42,099 nt of DNA from Bacillota bacterium (GTDB taxonomy: Bacteria; Bacillota_C; Negativicutes; JAEYSJ01): NCBI GenBank assembly GCA_023434855.1, contig JAEYSJ010000057.1:1-42099 (forward strand). The letters are read 5' to 3'. Made by a program: the position numbers and the translations under genes. This document shows, piece by piece, positions 41,350 through 42,099 of the stretch (positions within the stretch are counted from its first letter, which is position 1; every line of letters begins with the position of its first letter). The notes under the pieces are model-generated. The model ran no database searches. It was given only the letters and a program-made list of their open reading frames with translations, and was not told the DNA's origin.

Positions 41350-42099
41350 TTAGGCAAGTCCAAGTGCCGTACGTCTCTTTAAAATAATTGCCTCGAGTTT
41401 ATCGGCTGCTTTTGTAACATCATCTTCTAAAATGACTTGACCTCCGGTAATATCGACAAGTTGTTCGGTTAATATGCTTGACACTGATTTGCTGCCTGTC
41501 ACGAAAGGTGGTTGTGCCAGATGCAGCGGCAGCCCCAACGCTAAACCGAATGATCCATCCGCCAGAGCCTGTTCCTCCAACCATTGAGGAGCCGACAATA
41601 CGAGGGGCAGTTGCGGTATATCCACTTCTAACATAGCGGCAATCTCGGTGGCGATCATTTCCAGGCGGCCAATGGCCAGGCAGGGGCCAAAATTTAGAAC
41701 AGGTGGAATTCCAAGAGTTTCGCATACTTCCCTAAGCTGATTTCCCGCCAGCTTGGCTGCCCCGGGAGACATTAGACCGACATTCTCGAGGCCCCCGCTG
41801 GAGCAACCCGCGGAAAGCACTAATATATTTCGTTTAATAAGTTCTTTAGTAAGTTCTACCGTAAAGATGTCATGTCCTTTGGCTGTAAGGTTAGAGCAGC
41901 CGACAACTCCGGCCAGACCTTTAATTTTGCCTTTGACAATCAAGTCAATTAAAGGCTGCCATGAACCGCCAAGGAACTTTTTTAATGAAGTTTCGCTTAA
42001 GCCGGTTACACAATCATCATGGCCGTGTTCTTTGGGGATGTGGACATCGACTTGGCTGCGACGCTTTTGATAACTTTCAATGGCCTCGTTAATAATGCG
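41350..42099 (-). CDS. cooS: Anaerobic CO dehydrogenase catalytic subunit CooS, C-terminal part
   Basis: The frame is open to the right edge, so only about 249 C-terminal residues are seen. Recognisable CooS segments are HIPKEHGHDDCV, VVGCSNL, VLSAGCSSGG, NFGPCLAIGRL and a closing GLPLHLAQPPFVTGS. The Cys in GCSN, AGCS and GPCL belong to the set that binds the Ni-Fe-S C-cluster. The enzyme interconverts CO and CO2, either as part of the Wood-Ljungdahl pathway or as a separate CO-oxidising unit; its operon lies outside the window. An internal TTG at 41943 is not the real start. Confidence 0.92.
   Translation of the reverse strand, partial: RIINEAIESYQKRRSQVDVHIPKEHGHDDCVTGLSETSLKKFLGGSWQPLIDLIVKGKIKGLAGVVGCSNLTAKGHDIFTVELTKELIKRNILVLSAGCSSGGLENVGLMSPGAAKLAGNQLREVCETLGIPPVLNFGPCLAIGRLEMIATEIAAMLEVDIPQLPLVLSAPQWLEEQALADGSFGLALGLPLHLAQPPFVTGSKSVSSILTEQLVDITGGQVILEDDVTKAADKLEAIILKRRTALGLA

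Noticed and set aside
1..42099. CRISPR array, tRNA, rRNA, intact transposase, prophage genes
   Set aside because: No regularly spaced direct repeats, no cloverleaf or rRNA-like stretch, and no integrase or transposase motifs were found when reading both strands by eye; short RNAs could still be missed.

Overview
The window looks like part of the chromosome of an anaerobic, probably acetogenic and spore-forming, diderm Firmicute of the Negativicutes (Sporomusa/Pelosinus-like). This is inferred from gene content, not from a database match. The supporting genes are an SLH-domain porin of the OmpM type, a secretin, several corrinoid methyltransferase cassettes with a reductive activator, a CooS-type CO dehydrogenase running off the right edge, and a coat-like Cys/Thr/Pro-rich protein behind a sigma-K-like promoter.

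Region 1 (1-3.8 kb): the end of a nucleoid-associated protein gene, a large polytopic membrane protein, and a convergent gtrA/gtrB pair for lipid-linked sugar transfer. Region 2 (3.9-9.9 kb): a phosphate-starvation island. A secreted 5'-nucleotidase runs leftward. A short secretin, an unrecognised secreted protein and a purple-acid-phosphatase-like enzyme run rightward. Three promoters each carry TTAACA-like hexamers about 11 bp apart upstream of a -10 box, the arrangement of a Firmicute Pho box. Region 3 (9.9-14.9 kb): a lipoprotein, an SPFH protein with tandem internal repeats, an M23 peptidase and an orphan HlyD-type adaptor.

Region 4 (14.9-23.4 kb): two PAS histidine kinases without response regulators flank a 1266-residue carbamoyltransferase-methyltransferase fusion. 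The coat-like gene follows.

Region 5 (23.6-39.0 kb): the main interest, a corrinoid methyl-transfer island of several operons. (a) A methyl-THF methyltransferase plus the truncated start of a corrinoid-protein gene. (b) A short CobW-type GTPase, a small partner, an MFS exporter and a DUF2284 protein. (c) A reductive activator (ferredoxin-ASKHA), a GntR/UTRA regulator, a corrinoid protein and a DUF1638 protein. (d) An SLH porin, a UroD-type methyltransferase, a corrinoid protein and a DUF1638 protein. (e) A second set of methyl-THF methyltransferase, corrinoid protein and UroD-type methyltransferase. Operons a, c and d share a 14-bp sequence, TATAGATGTATATA, just after their -10 boxes, so the GntR protein in operon c probably controls all three. 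Operon e instead has a well-matched sigma-54 promoter, and a sigma-54 activator gene lies just downstream at 39.4 kb. The methyl donor cannot be told from sequence. The logic is: outer-membrane uptake, demethylation by the UroD-type enzyme onto a corrinoid protein, transfer to tetrahydrofolate, and entry into the Wood-Ljungdahl pathway.

Region 6 (39.1-42.1 kb): a MITE-like inverted-repeat element, the sigma-54 activator, an encapsulated-ferritin-like protein and the C-terminal part of CooS. I saw no tRNA, rRNA, CRISPR array, intact insertion sequence or cobalamin riboswitch.
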